From Sciscionella marina DSM 45152 (lineage in GTDB: Bacteria > Actinomycetota > Actinomycetes > Mycobacteriales > Pseudonocardiaceae): DNA of 64,000 nucleotides. The stretch is taken from contig NZ_KB905397.1 in NCBI RefSeq assembly GCF_000379465.1, forward strand, positions 1 to 64,000, given 5' to 3'. The notes beneath the pieces are model-generated. The model was given only the letters and a program-made list of their open reading frames with translations, was not told the DNA's origin and made no database searches. This document shows positions 17,031 to 26,935 of this stretch, in pieces (the stretch's first letter is position 1; each line of letters opens with the position of its first letter). A program made the position numbers and the translations under genes.

Positions 17031-17187
17031 TCGGTGCGAGCGCGTGGAGTGCGCGCTGTCCGGAGCCTCGCGGGAGGGCCGATGCGGACGAGAGTGATGG
17101 TGGCTGCCGAACGTGCTGCCGTCGCGGCTCCTCACGCGCCTCTGGCGGCCTCCGGGCTCGGCAGAGCATCGCGAGAGAGGGAGTCCT

Positions 17188-20055
17188 GTGGCTGAATCAT
17201 CCAGCAGCCTGATCACCAACCACCCCGATGCGGTGGTGACGCACGTGCGGGTCTTACGGCGCGACGGTTCGATCTCCGAATTCGACGCCAGTAAGATCTC
17301 GGTCGCGCTCACCAAGGCGTTCCTGGCCGTCGAGGGGGACGGCGCCGCAGCGTCCACGAGGTTGCATCGCCTGGTCACCGAGCTGACAGAACAGGTGCGG
17401 CAGTCGCTGCTGCGCTACGCGGGACCGGGGACTCTGCTGCACATCGAGCAAATCCAGGATCAGGTCGAGCTCGCGCTCATGCGCGGCGGGTATCACCAGG
17501 TTGCCCGCGATTATGTGCTGTATCGGGAGCAGCACGCCGAAGCCCGGCGGGCCGAGGCCGGGCTCGTTGCGGAGCCCGCCGGTTCTTCCGCACCGGACCT
17601 GAACGTCACGGACCACGACGGCTCGCTCCGCCCGTTGGACTGGAATCGGGTGTGCATGATCGTCGACCAGGCATGTTCCGGGCTGGACGAGATCGATCCG
17701 GCGGCCGTTCTGGAGGAGACGCGGCGCAACCTCTACGACGGGATGAGCGTGGGAGAGCTGGACGAGGCGCTCACGCTCGCCGCTCGCACGCTGGTCGAGC
17801 GCGACCCCGGGTATTCGCGGGTGAGTGCGCGGTTGTTGCTGGACCAGCTGCGCCGGGAGGCCCTGTCGTACCTGGCCGGATCGCCGCGGGAAGCGGACCA
17901 GGAGCAGATCCGCGACCGCTACCCGGAGTATTTCGCCGAATACGTGCACCACGGGATCGAGCTGGGGATGCTGGCTCCGGAACTGGCCGAGTTCGATCTC
18001 GGCCGCCTGGGCCGGGCGCTGCGGGCCGACGGGGACCTGCAGTTCGACTACCTCGGGCTGCAGACGCTCTACGACCGGTACTTCCTGCACCACAGCGGTA
18101 CCCGGTTCGAATTGCCGCAGGCGTTCTTCATGCGCGTGGCGATGGGGCTGGCACTGAATGAACCGGACCGCGAGGCTTGCGCCGTCGAGTTCTATGAGCT
18201 GTTGTCCTCCTTCGACTTCATGTGCTCGACGCCCACACTCTTCAATGCGGGTACGACTCGGCCGCAGCTGTCGTCCTGCTTTTTGACCACGGTTGCCGAC
18301 GATCTGGATTCGATCTTCGCGGCGTACCGGAACAACGCGCTGCTGGCGAAGTACTCCGGTGGGCTGGGCAATGACTGGACGCCGGTGCGCGGCATGGGCG
18401 CGCACATCAAAGGCACCAACGGAACCTCACAGGGCCTCGTGCCGTTCCTGAAGATCGCCAACGACACGACGGTCGCGGTGAACCAGGGCGGAAAGCGCAA
18501 GGGTGCGGCCTGCGCCTACCTGGAGACCTGGCACATCGACATCGAGGAATTCCTCGACCTGCGCCGAAACACCGGCGACGACCGCCGCCGCACCCATGAC
18601 ATGAACACCGCGAACTGGGTGCCGGACGAGTTCATGCGCCGGGTAGAGGCCGATGCGAGCTGGACGCTGTTCTCCCCGGACGAGGTGCCGGACCTGCACG
18701 ATCTGTACGGCACCGAGTTCGCCGAACGCTACCGGCATTACGAGGCCGCCGCCGAACGCGGCGAGCTGAAGGTGTTCCGGCAGGTGCGCGCGGTGGACCT
18801 GTGGCGGCGGATGCTGACCATGCTGTTCGAGACCGGACATCCGTGGATCACGTTCAAGGACCCGTGCAATCTGCGTTCCCCGCAGCAGCACGCCGGGGTG
18901 GTGCACTCCTCGAACCTGTGCACCGAGATCACGCTCAACACCAGCATGGAAGAGGTCGCGGTGTGCAACCTCGGGTCGATCAACCTGGCCCGGCACGTCA
19001 CCGCCGACGGTATCGACCATGAGCAGCTGCGGCGCACCACCCGCACTGCGGTGCGAATGCTGGACAACGTGATCGACATCAACTTCTACACGATCCCGGA
19101 GGCGCGGAACTCGAACCTGCACCACCGCCCGGTGGGACTGGGCCTGATGGGCTTCGCCGACGCACTGGTCGTGCAGGGACTGGCGGCGGCATCGGAGGAG
19201 GCAGTCGAGTTCGCCGACCGCAGCATGGAGGAGATCAGCTACCACGCGATCGCGGCTTCCAGTGACTTGGCGACCGAGCGCGGCAGCTACGCGTCGTTCG
19301 ACGGCTCGCTGTGGAGCCAGGGGGTCCTGCCGATCGACTCGCTGCGGATGCTTGCGGATTCCCGTGCGAACACGGACTTCGACTACTCGTCCAGCATGGA
19401 TTGGGACGGCCTGCGCGAGCACGTGCGCGCCAATGGCATGCGCAACTCCAACGTCATGGCGATCGCGCCGACCGCCACCATCGCCAACATCTGCGGTGTG
19501 AATCAGTCGATCGAGCCGCCGTACCGCAACCTCTACGTCAAATCGAACATGTCCGGCGACTTCACCGTCATCAACGAGCGCCTGGTGGCCGACCTGAAGC
19601 AGGCCGGACTGTGGGACGAGGCGATGGTGTCGGACCTGAAGTACTTCGACGGGATTCTCGGGCCCATCGACCGGATCTCGGCCGAGCTCAAGCGCCGGTA
19701 CGCCACCGCTTTCGAGGTGGAGGCGCACTGGCTGGTGGCCGCCGCGGCGCGCCGGCAGAAGTGGATCGACCAGGCACAGTCGCTGAATCTGTACCTTGCC
19801 GAGCCCAGCGGCCGCAAGCTCGACGAGCTCTACCGGCTGGCCTGGCGCAGCGGGTTGAAGACCACCTATTACCTGCGCTCCAGCAGCGCGACCTCGGTGG
19901 AGAAGAGCACCCTGCGCGGTACCGACGGCAAGCTCAACGCCGTGCCCACCGCACCGGCCGCGGCCCCGTCCCCCACGGCGACGCCCGCGCCTACCGCCAC
20001 GGCGACGGCGGTGGCCTGCTCGATCGAGGACCCGGACTGCGAGGCCTGCCAGTAG
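17188..20055 (+). CDS. nrdA: Ribonucleoside-diphosphate reductase large subunit (class I)
   Basis: Catalytic alpha subunit, 955 residues; it reduces ribonucleoside diphosphates to deoxyribonucleotides. The start GTG 17188 follows GAGAGGGAG. Two ATP-cone domains are seen (about 14-110, [20 protein letters not shown]; and about 135-225, [20 protein letters not shown]), implying dATP feedback control. The barrel holds SSCFLTT with C364, NLCTEITLN with N576, C578 (thiyl radical site) and E580, and the Tyr-containing [18 protein letters not shown] segment. The C-terminal tail [12 protein letters not shown] provides the redox cysteines. It lies downstream of a cobalamin riboswitch and 64 bp before nrdB. 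A Pro/Ala/Thr-rich linker (~925-943) precedes the tail, as in long actinomycete versions. Confidence 0.95.
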   Translation: MAESSSSLITNHPDAVVTHVRVLRRDGSISEFDASKISVALTKAFLAVEGDGAAASTRLHRLVTELTEQVRQSLLRYAGPGTLLHIEQIQDQVELALMRGGYHQVARDYVLYREQHAEARRAEAGLVAEPAGSSAPDLNVTDHDGSLRPLDWNRVCMIVDQACSGLDEIDPAAVLEETRRNLYDGMSVGELDEALTLAARTLVERDPGYSRVSARLLLDQLRREALSYLAGSPREADQEQIRDRYPEYFAEYVHHGIELGMLAPELAEFDLGRLGRALRADGDLQFDYLGLQTLYDRYFLHHSGTRFELPQAFFMRVAMGLALNEPDREACAVEFYELLSSFDFMCSTPTLFNAGTTRPQLSSCFLTTVADDLDSIFAAYRNNALLAKYSGGLGNDWTPVRGMGAHIKGTNGTSQGLVPFLKIANDTTVAVNQGGKRKGAACAYLETWHIDIEEFLDLRRNTGDDRRRTHDMNTANWVPDEFMRRVEADASWTLFSPDEVPDLHDLYGTEFAERYRHYEAAAERGELKVFRQVRAVDLWRRMLTMLFETGHPWITFKDPCNLRSPQQHAGVVHSSNLCTEITLNTSMEEVAVCNLGSINLARHVTADGIDHEQLRRTTRTAVRMLDNVIDINFYTIPEARNSNLHHRPVGLGLMGFADALVVQGLAAASEEAVEFADRSMEEISYHAIAASSDLATERGSYASFDGSLWSQGVLPIDSLRMLADSRANTDFDYSSSMDWDGLREHVRANGMRNSNVMAIAPTATIANICGVNQSIEPPYRNLYVKSNMSGDFTVINERLVADLKQAGLWDEAMVSDLKYFDGILGPIDRISAELKRRYATAFEVEAHWLVAAAARRQKWIDQAQSLNLYLAEPSGRKLDELYRLAWRSGLKTTYYLRSSSATSVEKSTLRGTDGKLNAVPTAPAAAPSPTATPAPTATATAVACSIEDPDCEACQ

Positions 20056-20119
20056 GCCGCTGCCGCCCCCACAGTGCGGGCACCACATACCTATCCGAGT
20101 GAAAGAATCGAGAGTGAAC

Positions 20120-21190
20120 ATGACCTCCGTAGACCCCGACACCTCTGGTCTGGGCGAGATCGCCCGCGGCGCCGCGCGCATCGACGTCGATGACAAGGCG
20201 ATGATCAACGCTCGCGCGGACGTGAACCAGCTGCTGCCGCTGAAATACAGCTGGGCGTGGGAAAAGTACCTTGCCGGCTGCGCCAACCACTGGATGCCCA
20301 GCGAGGTGTCCATGCACGCCGACATCGCGCTGTGGAAGTCCCGGGACGGGCTCACCGACGATGAGCGGCTGATGCTCAAGCGCAACCTCGGGTTCTTCGC
20401 CACCGCGGAATCCTTGGTGGCCAACAACATCGTGCTGGCGGTCTACCGGCACATCACCAACCCGGAGTGCCGCCAGTACCTGCTGCGGCAGGCCTTCGAG
20501 GAGGCCGTGCACACCCACACCTTCCAGTACATCTGCGAAAGCCTCGGCCTCGACGCGGGCGAACTGTTCAACATGTACCGCGAAGTCCCGTCCATTTCGG
20601 ACAAGGACGCCTGGGCACTGCGTTACACCCAGCACCTGGAGGACCCGGAGTTCACCACCGGCGGCCCGGACCGGGACCAGGCGTTCCTGCGCGACCTCAT
20701 CGCCTTCTACGTGATCTTCGAGGGCATGTGGTTCTACACCGGATTCGCGCAGATCCTCGCGCTGGGGCGGCGGAACAAGATGGTCGGTATCGCCGAGCAA
20801 TACCAGTACATCCTGCGCGATGAGTCCATTCACCTGAACTTCGGCATCGACTGCATCAACCAGATCAAGCTGGAGAATCCGCACCTGTGGAGCCCGGAGT
20901 TCCAGGAAGAGGTGCGCGGGATGCTCACCGAGGCGTGCCGCCTGGAAGTGGCGTACGGCCAGAACACCATGCCGCACGGGATCCTCGGGCTCAATGCCCA
21001 GCTGTGCGAGCAGTACATGCACTTCATCACCAACCGCCGCTGCGCCCAGCTCGGTTTGGGGCCGGTCTTCGCCGAGGTGGACAACCCGTTCCCGTGGATG
21101 TCGGAAGCGATGGATCTGAAGAAGGAGAAGAACTTCTTCGAGACCCGAGTCAACGAGTACCAGTCCGGCGCCACGCTGGACTGGGACTGA
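20120..21190 (+). CDS. nrdB: Ribonucleotide reductase small subunit, class Ic type
   Basis: Beta subunit, 356 residues from ATG 20120; GTG 20099 and 20114 are possible starts. Metal ligands can be placed: E97 in [11 protein letters not shown]128 and H131 in [18 protein letters not shown] at [11 protein letters not shown], and E/H in [11 protein letters not shown]. The residue four after H131, where class Ia enzymes carry the radical Tyr, is Phe135. Phe there, with Glu at the first ligand, is the hallmark of the Chlamydia-type class Ic enzyme that stores its oxidising equivalent in a Mn(IV)/Fe(III) centre. The whole EEAVHTHTF block and [20 protein letters not shown] match that subclass. Cotranscribed with nrdA; a strong hairpin follows. 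Confidence 0.93.
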   Translation: MTSVDPDTSGLGEIARGAARIDVDDKAMINARADVNQLLPLKYSWAWEKYLAGCANHWMPSEVSMHADIALWKSRDGLTDDERLMLKRNLGFFATAESLVANNIVLAVYRHITNPECRQYLLRQAFEEAVHTHTFQYICESLGLDAGELFNMYREVPSISDKDAWALRYTQHLEDPEFTTGGPDRDQAFLRDLIAFYVIFEGMWFYTGFAQILALGRRNKMVGIAEQYQYILRDESIHLNFGIDCINQIKLENPHLWSPEFQEEVRGMLTEACRLEVAYGQNTMPHGILGLNAQLCEQYMHFITNRRCAQLGLGPVFAEVDNPFPWMSEAMDLKKEKNFFETRVNEYQSGATLDWD

Positions 21191-21203
21191 GGCACTGCGC
21201 GAT

Positions 21204-21238
21204 CGGGGGCGTGTGGGTTCTCCGGCCCCATGCCCCCG
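21204..21238 (+). terminator. Hairpin after nrdB
   Basis: CGGGGGC at 21204-21210 and the following GTGGG pair with CCCCATGCCCCCG ending at 21238. The hairpin is strong and GC-rich but has no T-run, as is common in actinomycetes. The stretch 21239-21534 holds no supported gene. Confidence 0.6.
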
Positions 21239-21534
21239 GTGGTCACCACGCCGAGCACGCGGAGAGTCTCCGGACCCTCCCGGCCGGACCGGCCCCGCCC
21301 GCGCTCTCGCGGCACGATGACCTGCGGGTATCGAGCGCGGCGGCGGACACCGCGGCCGCCGCGCTCGACCTGGCCGCCGTGATCGCCACCCGTCGGCCGG
21401 AGCACGGGTTCACCGGATGCCGCGCGGCCAGGCGAGAGGAATACGGTGGCAGAGGTCTAGTTCTGTGGTATCCGCCACCGGGGCGGTGTCCGGTCTGTTC
21501 ATCGCGGTTCGGTCGGCCTATGCTTCGGGCGCCG

Positions 21535-21708
21535 TGGTGTTCGGGAAGCCGGTGTGATGCCGGTGCGGCCCTCGCCACTGTGATCGGGAGTCCCGGCTGT
21601 CCGCGCTGCGGAGCCACTGGGCGCGTGTGCGCCTGGGAAGGCGGCCGGAACGGTTCGTCGCCATGAGGTTTCGGCGAGGAATACCCCGTCAGCCAGGAGA
21701 CCGGCCAC
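21535..21708 (+). promoter_or_regulatory. Second cobalamin riboswitch, upstream of the ABC importer
   Basis: The actinomycete variant of the B12 aptamer is recognisable: GGGAAGCCGGTGTGATGCCG from 21543, GTGCGGCCCTCGCCACTGTG to 21582, GGAGCCACTGGGCG near 21610, TGGGAAGGCGGCCGG near 21634, and the closing AGCCAGGAGACCGGCC ending at 21707. It lies 135 bp upstream of the substrate-binding lipoprotein gene with no ORF between. This supports B12-repressed expression of the importer. Confidence 0.85.
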
Positions 21709-21842
21709 GGCACCCGTGAAGTAGCTGTCCACGAGGTGTTGGAGGCGCTGTGCTGCCTGTTGCGTTGTACGCTCGTGCTCGGTCGGTCGCCGGCCTTTGC
21801 GTGCGAAGCGGTCCCGCCCTGTTCCGTGGTCTGCACCGTTAG

Positions 21843-23354
21843 ATGGCTGCGCTGACGCGGAGGACGGTTCTGGCCGGTGGGCTCGCAGCGGCGGCCGCGC
21901 CATTGCTTGCCGGGTGCGGCTCGGGTTCGTCCGGGGATCGTCTGCGAGTCGCTTTCGCCGCGGGCGGGTCACGGGAGAGCCTGGATCCCCACGTGGCACC
22001 GGAATTCGTCGACCAGGCGCGGGCCCGGGCCTGCTTCGACACGCTGGCCGGTTGGTCACAGCAGATGACCGCCGAACCGCGGCTGGCCGAGTCCTGGGAG
22101 GTCGACAAGACCGGGACGCGGTGGCTGATCCGGCTGCGGGACACCAAGTTCCACGACGGACGACCGTTGAGCCCGGCCGATGTGCTCTACAGTCTGCGCA
22201 GGATCACCGACCCCGGCACGGCCGGTTCGGCTGCTGCCGAGTTCTCCGGCGTCGACCACTCCGCGAGCCGTGCGGTCGCGCAGCGCGAGGTGGAGATCGT
22301 GCTGTCCGGGCCGAACTTCCTGTTCCCACTGGCTTTGGCGGCTCCCGGCGCCGAGATCGTGCCCGCGGGAACCACGGACTTCACCCGCCCGGTCGGCTGT
22401 GGCCCGTTCCGATACGTGTCCTTCCACCCTGGCGGGCCCGCGCTGTATTCGGCCTACGAGGGTTATTGGGACGGTCGACCGCCGAGTCACGAGCTCGAGT
22501 TCGTGCCGATCAACGACGAGAACGCACGGGTCGGCGCGCTGTTGTCGGGGCAGGTCGCCTATGCGGACAACCTGCGGGCCAGCAGCGCCGCGCAGCTCGA
22601 GGGCGATTCACGGGCCCGAGTGCTTTCCGCGCCCGCCTCCTCCTATCAGAACATGCCGCTGAAGGTCGACCGTCCGCCGTTCGATGACGCGCGATTGGTG
22701 GAAGCGGTGCGCTCCGGCCTCGACCGCGAGGCGCTGGTGCGGGTGGTGCTGTTGGGACGGGGCGAGGTCGGCAACGACCTCTACGGGCATGGCCTGCAGT
22801 ACTACGCGAACCTGCCCCGAGTCACGCGGGATGTCGATCGTGCGCGATCACTTGTTGCGGAGGCAGGTGCGAAGGGGCGCGGCATCGAGCTGCAGACCAG
22901 CGGCAGCGACCCCAACTACGAGCCTGCCGCCACACTGATCGCCGAACAGCTCGGCGAGATCGGGCTGAAGGTCACTCCGCGGATCCTGCCGCCCGACGGC
23001 TACTACGCGGCCATCCAGCGCCAGGGCGTCGCCTCGGTGAGCAGCACCGGGGCACTGCCGCTCCCGGACTATGTCGGACGCCGCCTGGTCAGCACGGCGA
23101 GCAACTACAACTTCACCGGGTACCGCAATCCCGAGATCGACCAGCTCTACGCCAAAGCGATCTCCAGCCCCGACGAGGGCACCCGGGCGGCGCTGTTCTC
23201 GCGCGTGCAGGAACTGGTGCGAACCGAGTCCGGGATGCTGGTGTGGGCCTCGGCGGACTGGAGTACCGGGGTGGCCGCCGGTCTGCGGGGTATGCAGGCG
23301 GCCAAGCCGAACACCGACCGGTGGGCCCGCTTCGACAAGGCCCGGCTCGGGTGA
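21843..23354 (+). CDS. ABC importer substrate-binding lipoprotein (SBP family 5)
   Basis: 503 residues. The N-terminal signal RRTVLAGGLAAAAAPLLAGC has a lipobox with acylated Cys25 and a twin-Arg start. The mature part is an SBP_bac_5 protein of the OppA/NikA type: SLDPHVAPEFVDQARARACF, LAESWEVDKTGTRWLIRLRD, FHDGRPLSPADVLYSLRRI, PVGCGPFRYVSF, YEGYWDGRPPSHELEFVPI. The family binds peptides, nickel or cobalt chelates. Because a cobalamin riboswitch precedes it, a cobalt- or corrinoid-related ligand is the best guess. It leads a four-gene operon; the gap to the permease gene is 7 bp. Confidence 0.88.
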   Translation: MAALTRRTVLAGGLAAAAAPLLAGCGSGSSGDRLRVAFAAGGSRESLDPHVAPEFVDQARARACFDTLAGWSQQMTAEPRLAESWEVDKTGTRWLIRLRDTKFHDGRPLSPADVLYSLRRITDPGTAGSAAAEFSGVDHSASRAVAQREVEIVLSGPNFLFPLALAAPGAEIVPAGTTDFTRPVGCGPFRYVSFHPGGPALYSAYEGYWDGRPPSHELEFVPINDENARVGALLSGQVAYADNLRASSAAQLEGDSRARVLSAPASSYQNMPLKVDRPPFDDARLVEAVRSGLDREALVRVVLLGRGEVGNDLYGHGLQYYANLPRVTRDVDRARSLVAEAGAKGRGIELQTSGSDPNYEPAATLIAEQLGEIGLKVTPRILPPDGYYAAIQRQGVASVSSTGALPLPDYVGRRLVSTASNYNFTGYRNPEIDQLYAKAISSPDEGTRAALFSRVQELVRTESGMLVWASADWSTGVAAGLRGMQAAKPNTDRWARFDKARLG

Positions 23355-23361
23355 CGCCTCG

Positions 23362-24384
23362 GTGACCAGCGACGAGAGTGTCGGGGTCGCCACCGAGGCC
23401 GGTGGGGCGCGGCGACAGTCCTGGCGCCGTGCCCTCCGACGGTCGAAGCGGACGCGCACGGCGCTCGCCCGGATCGCGGTCGCGCTTGCTCAGCTGGCGG
23501 CGGCTTCGGTGATCGTGTTCGCGCTGAGCACCCTGCTGCCGGGCGACACCGCCGAGATCGTCCTCGGCCAACAGGCCACACCTGCGCAGATCGCGACGCT
23601 GCACAGTCGGCTTGGCCTCGATCGTCCGGTGCTCGACCGTTTCGGCGACTGGGCTCTCGGTGTGCTGACCGGCGATCTCGGACGGTCTTTGGTCACCGGT
23701 GTCCCGGTCGCCGAGGAGCTCGCCGAGCGGGTGGCCAGCACGGCGACGCTCGGTTTTGCGGCGCTCATGGTGATCGTGCCGTTGGCCATGGTCGCCGGAG
23801 TAGTGGCCGGTCGCCGGCCCGGCTCGGTGGTGGACCGGGTCATCACGGCGACGTGCGTGGCCGGGCAGGCGGTCCCGGAATTCGCACTGGGACTGATCTT
23901 CGTCGGGGTATTCGCCATCGGACTGGGCTGGCTGCCCGCGACGGGAGCCGGTGGGAGCCTCGGCGGGCCCTCGGTATTGGTGCTGCCGGTCGCCGTGCTG
24001 GTGCTCAACCAACTCGGGCGGCTGGCCCGCCAAATCCGGATCGGGGTGGCCGAAACCGACAGCGCCGAGTACATCGAGCACTTGCGCCGGCTCGGGCTCG
24101 GTGGGCCGGTGGTGCTGTGGCGCCACGTACTGCCCGCGGCGGTGGTGCCGTCGATACAGCAACTTGCCCGGGTCATCGATGGCCTGCTCGCCGGTGTGGT
24201 CGTAGTGGAGGCATTGTTCGCTCTGCCGGGAGTCGGAGCAGGCTTCGTTGCGGCGGTCGGCGCCCACGATCTGCCGCTGGTCCAGGGTTACACCTTGCTG
24301 TTCGCCACGACCACCGTGGTGGTCAATCTCCTGGCCGATCTGGCTTCCGTGCGCCTGCTGCCCGACCGTGAGTCGCTCTCATGA
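23362..24384 (+). CDS. ABC importer permease, first subunit
   Basis: 340 residues, DppB/NikB-like inner-membrane permease. The start is GTG 23362, 7 bp after the lipoprotein stop; the reading frame upstream is only a shadow. The first membrane span is ALARIAVALAQLAAASVIVF. It is followed by the family's GDTAEIVLGQQATPAQIATL periplasmic segment, further spans around 120-145, 170-195 and 210-235, and the EAA loop (EYIEHLRRLGLGGPVVLWRH) that docks the ATPase. Its stop overlaps the start of the second permease gene (ATGA). Confidence 0.9.
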   Translation: MTSDESVGVATEAGGARRQSWRRALRRSKRTRTALARIAVALAQLAAASVIVFALSTLLPGDTAEIVLGQQATPAQIATLHSRLGLDRPVLDRFGDWALGVLTGDLGRSLVTGVPVAEELAERVASTATLGFAALMVIVPLAMVAGVVAGRRPGSVVDRVITATCVAGQAVPEFALGLIFVGVFAIGLGWLPATGAGGSLGGPSVLVLPVAVLVLNQLGRLARQIRIGVAETDSAEYIEHLRRLGLGGPVVLWRHVLPAAVVPSIQQLARVIDGLLAGVVVVEALFALPGVGAGFVAAVGAHDLPLVQGYTLLFATTTVVVNLLADLASVRLLPDRESLS

Positions 24385-25229
24385 CCGATCAGCTGCTCAC
24401 GGCCCGATTCGTGGCCGCACGGAGGGCTCGGGTCACCGTGACGACGGTCCTCGGGGCGATCCTGGCCGGTGTCCCGTTGCTGGCCGCGCTGTTCGGTCCT
24501 CTTCTCGCCCCCACCACGCCGCCGGGGACCGCGCCACTGCTACCTCCCGGCGGTGCCGGAACCCTACTGGGGACCGATGTCCTCGGCCGCGACGTGCTCG
24601 GCCTGGCGCTGCGCGGGGGCACCACGGTGATCGCGCTGACCGTCGGGGCGCTGATTCTGGCGTACGTGGTCGGCGCACCGCTGGGTCTGCTGATGGCAGC
24701 CACCAGGCGGCGACGGCTCGCGACCGCGACACTGCGGGTGCTCGATGTCTTCCTGGTTTTGCCACCATTGCTGGTGCTGCTCGTGTTGGCGGGCACCGGC
24801 CGCCGGGGCGTGCTGTGGTTGCTGATCGCGACGGCGCTCGGGCAGCTGCCTGCGCTGGTCCGCCTGGTCCGCAGCGCGGCCTCGGCACCTCGCAGGCGCG
24901 CCACGATGGAGGCGATGATCCAGTCCGGCGAATCGTGGTGGCGAGTGCGCCTTTTCGAACCGTGGCGAGCGGCGCTCGGGGCGATGCTGGTGGATACCGG
25001 TACCCGGGTCGTGCTGGTGGTCACCATGCTGACCAATGCGAACTTCCTCGGCGTGGGCCTCGATCCGGCCACGATCGACTGGGCAGTCGTGATCCAGCAG
25101 AATGCCTCCTCGCTCTACCTGGCACCGGCCGCCCTGCTCGTGCCGGCCGCGCTGTTGGTGGCCCTGTGCACCGGCGCGAACCTGCTGGCCGACCGGATGC
25201 TCGAGCGAAGGGGAGGTCGACAGCCGTGA
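24381..25229 (+). CDS. ABC importer permease, second subunit
   Basis: 282 residues, DppC/NikC-like. The N-terminal span (VTTVLGAILAGVPLLAALFG) is followed by GTLLGTDVLGRDVLGLALRG, the conserved block of this permease class, then membrane spans near 85-105, 125-150, 200-220 and 240-265. The EAA-like coupling helix is around RRRATMEAMIQSGESWWRVR. The stop TGA overlaps the ATPase GTG (GTGA), so both are translated together. Confidence 0.88.
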   Translation: MTDQLLTARFVAARRARVTVTTVLGAILAGVPLLAALFGPLLAPTTPPGTAPLLPPGGAGTLLGTDVLGRDVLGLALRGGTTVIALTVGALILAYVVGAPLGLLMAATRRRRLATATLRVLDVFLVLPPLLVLLVLAGTGRRGVLWLLIATALGQLPALVRLVRSAASAPRRRATMEAMIQSGESWWRVRLFEPWRAALGAMLVDTGTRVVLVVTMLTNANFLGVGLDPATIDWAVVIQQNASSLYLAPAALLVPAALLVALCTGANLLADRMLERRGGRQP

Positions 25230-26773
25230 GTGAGCCGAGTCGGCATCCCGGCCCGGTCCAAGGCACCGATCCCGTCCTGTCGGTCCGCGGGCTCACTGCC
25301 CGCGCCGGGAACGATGTGCTGCTGACCGACGTTGCCCTCGACCTTCCTGCCGGCCGAGTGCTGGCGGTGGTCGGCCCCTCGGGCGCGGGCAAGAGCACGC
25401 TCGGGCTCGCGCTGCTTGGCGAGCCCGGCCCCGGCGTCGAGCTCGGCGGCAGCGTCCGCGTCGAAGGAACCGAGCTGCTGGGCATCGGAGCCGGCGAGCG
25501 CCGGGCGCGGCTGGCCGCCCGGGTCGGGCATCTGCCGCAGCATCCGGGCTCCGCGCTGGACCCGCTGCGGCGGGTCGGACGGGTCATCGAGGAACTGGCC
25601 GCGACCAGGCACGGCCGCGACCGTGACCGCCGACAGGAGGCGGTGCGGCAGGCGTTGCTGCGGGCGGGTGTCCCGGCCGGGGAACGCCTGGAGCGCCGCT
25701 ATCCGCACCAGCTCTCCGGCGGTCAACAGCAGCGCTTGGCCCTCGCGCAGACCCTGGTCACCGAGCCACGGGTGGTCGTCCTCGACGAACCCACCACCGG
25801 ACTGGACCCGGCTGCCACCGACGCGCTGGTCACCAACCTCGGCGCGCTCGCGGCCGACGGGGTCGCGCTGGTCTTGCTCACCCATGACCATGACCTCGCC
25901 CGCGCCATGGCCCACGAGGTCGCGGTCATCCGCGATGGACGGTTCGACCGGCGCGGGCCGGTCCACGAGGTGCTCGGCGAAGCGCCGGTGCCGGTCGATG
26001 CACCCCTCGCGGGCACCGAGCAGGAGCGTCCGCGCTTACGGGCCGACGGTCTGCGGGTCGTGGCCGGGGCGGATCGTGTCCTACTGGAGGTGGATTCGTT
26101 CACTGCCGTCGCGGGAACGTGCGCGGCGCTCGTCGGTCGCTCCGGCGCGGGCAAAACCACCCTGGCACGTTGCCTGGCCGGGCTGACCGTTCCGCGCGCC
26201 GGCCGGGTCGAGGTGGATGGCATCGTCCTCGCCCCGGACGCGCTCGACCGTCCTCGTGAAGATCGCCGTCGGCTGCAATACGTCCACCAAGACCCCAGGG
26301 CCACGTTCCTGCTCCGTCTCCCGGTTCTCGACCAGATCGCCCGGCCGGGGATTCTGCTGCGTGGTCTCAGCGCCGAGCGCGCGCAAGCGCAAGCGCGCGA
26401 ACTCCTCGAACGCCTCGGGATGCACCCCGACACCGCGGCCAGGCGCCCGCACCGGCTCTCCGGGGGCGAGCTGCAACGAGCCGCGCTCGCCCGTGCGATC
26501 ATCGCCGACCCCGCCGTGCTGGTAGCCGACGAGGTGACCTCGGCGCTCGACGCCGCGAACCGCGCCGGTCTGCTGGACGTGCTCGACCAGCTGCGCCGCG
26601 AGCGCGGGACGACCCTGGTCCTGGTCAGTCACGACGTGAACCTGGTGGCCACGGTCGCGACCACGACCACGCTCCTCGACACCGGCAGCGTCCTCGACCA
26701 CGGCCCGACCGGCCAGGTGCTCAGCCGCGTGGTCCACCGCAAACCGGTCGGCGTCACCACGGCCGAGCGCTGA
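25226..26773 (+). CDS. ABC importer ATPase with two fused nucleotide-binding domains
   Basis: 515 residues, equivalent to OppD and OppF (NikD/NikE) fused. Domain 1 has Walker A GPSGAGKSTLG (~52), signature LSGGQQQRLALAQ and Walker B VVVLDEPTTGLDP. Domain 2 has GRSGAGKTTLARC (~310), signature LSGGELQRAALAR, Walker B VLVADEVTSALDA and the switch His in LVLVSHDVN. Both sites look catalytically complete. The fusion is common for nickel/peptide importers in actinomycetes. It is the last gene of the riboswitch-controlled operon. Confidence 0.9.
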   Translation: MSEPSRHPGPVQGTDPVLSVRGLTARAGNDVLLTDVALDLPAGRVLAVVGPSGAGKSTLGLALLGEPGPGVELGGSVRVEGTELLGIGAGERRARLAARVGHLPQHPGSALDPLRRVGRVIEELAATRHGRDRDRRQEAVRQALLRAGVPAGERLERRYPHQLSGGQQQRLALAQTLVTEPRVVVLDEPTTGLDPAATDALVTNLGALAADGVALVLLTHDHDLARAMAHEVAVIRDGRFDRRGPVHEVLGEAPVPVDAPLAGTEQERPRLRADGLRVVAGADRVLLEVDSFTAVAGTCAALVGRSGAGKTTLARCLAGLTVPRAGRVEVDGIVLAPDALDRPREDRRRLQYVHQDPRATFLLRLPVLDQIARPGILLRGLSAERAQAQARELLERLGMHPDTAARRPHRLSGGELQRAALARAIIADPAVLVADEVTSALDAANRAGLLDVLDQLRRERGTTLVLVSHDVNLVATVATTTTLLDTGSVLDHGPTGQVLSRVVHRKPVGVTTAER

Positions 26774-26935
26774 TCGAGAACAGGTTCGGTCAATCATGGT
26801 TCTGTGTACCCGACCGCCAGGGCCACCGATTGCCGATCCGGGCAGGCTGATCCCTGCCGAGCTCACTTTCACCGGTCCATTCACCCACACCGAGCGCGCT
26901 ACCGTGCTCGCCGAGCCCACGGAGGAGCAATCACC

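Noticed and set aside
18427-20430. A 667-residue open frame antisense to nrdA
   Set aside because: It mirrors the codon bias of nrdA (high GC third positions) and has no domain; it is a shadow frame.
21239-21534. Small genes in the gap after nrdB
   Set aside because: Frames in both directions are Pro/Arg-rich with no ribosome-binding site; the next supported structure is the riboswitch at 21535.
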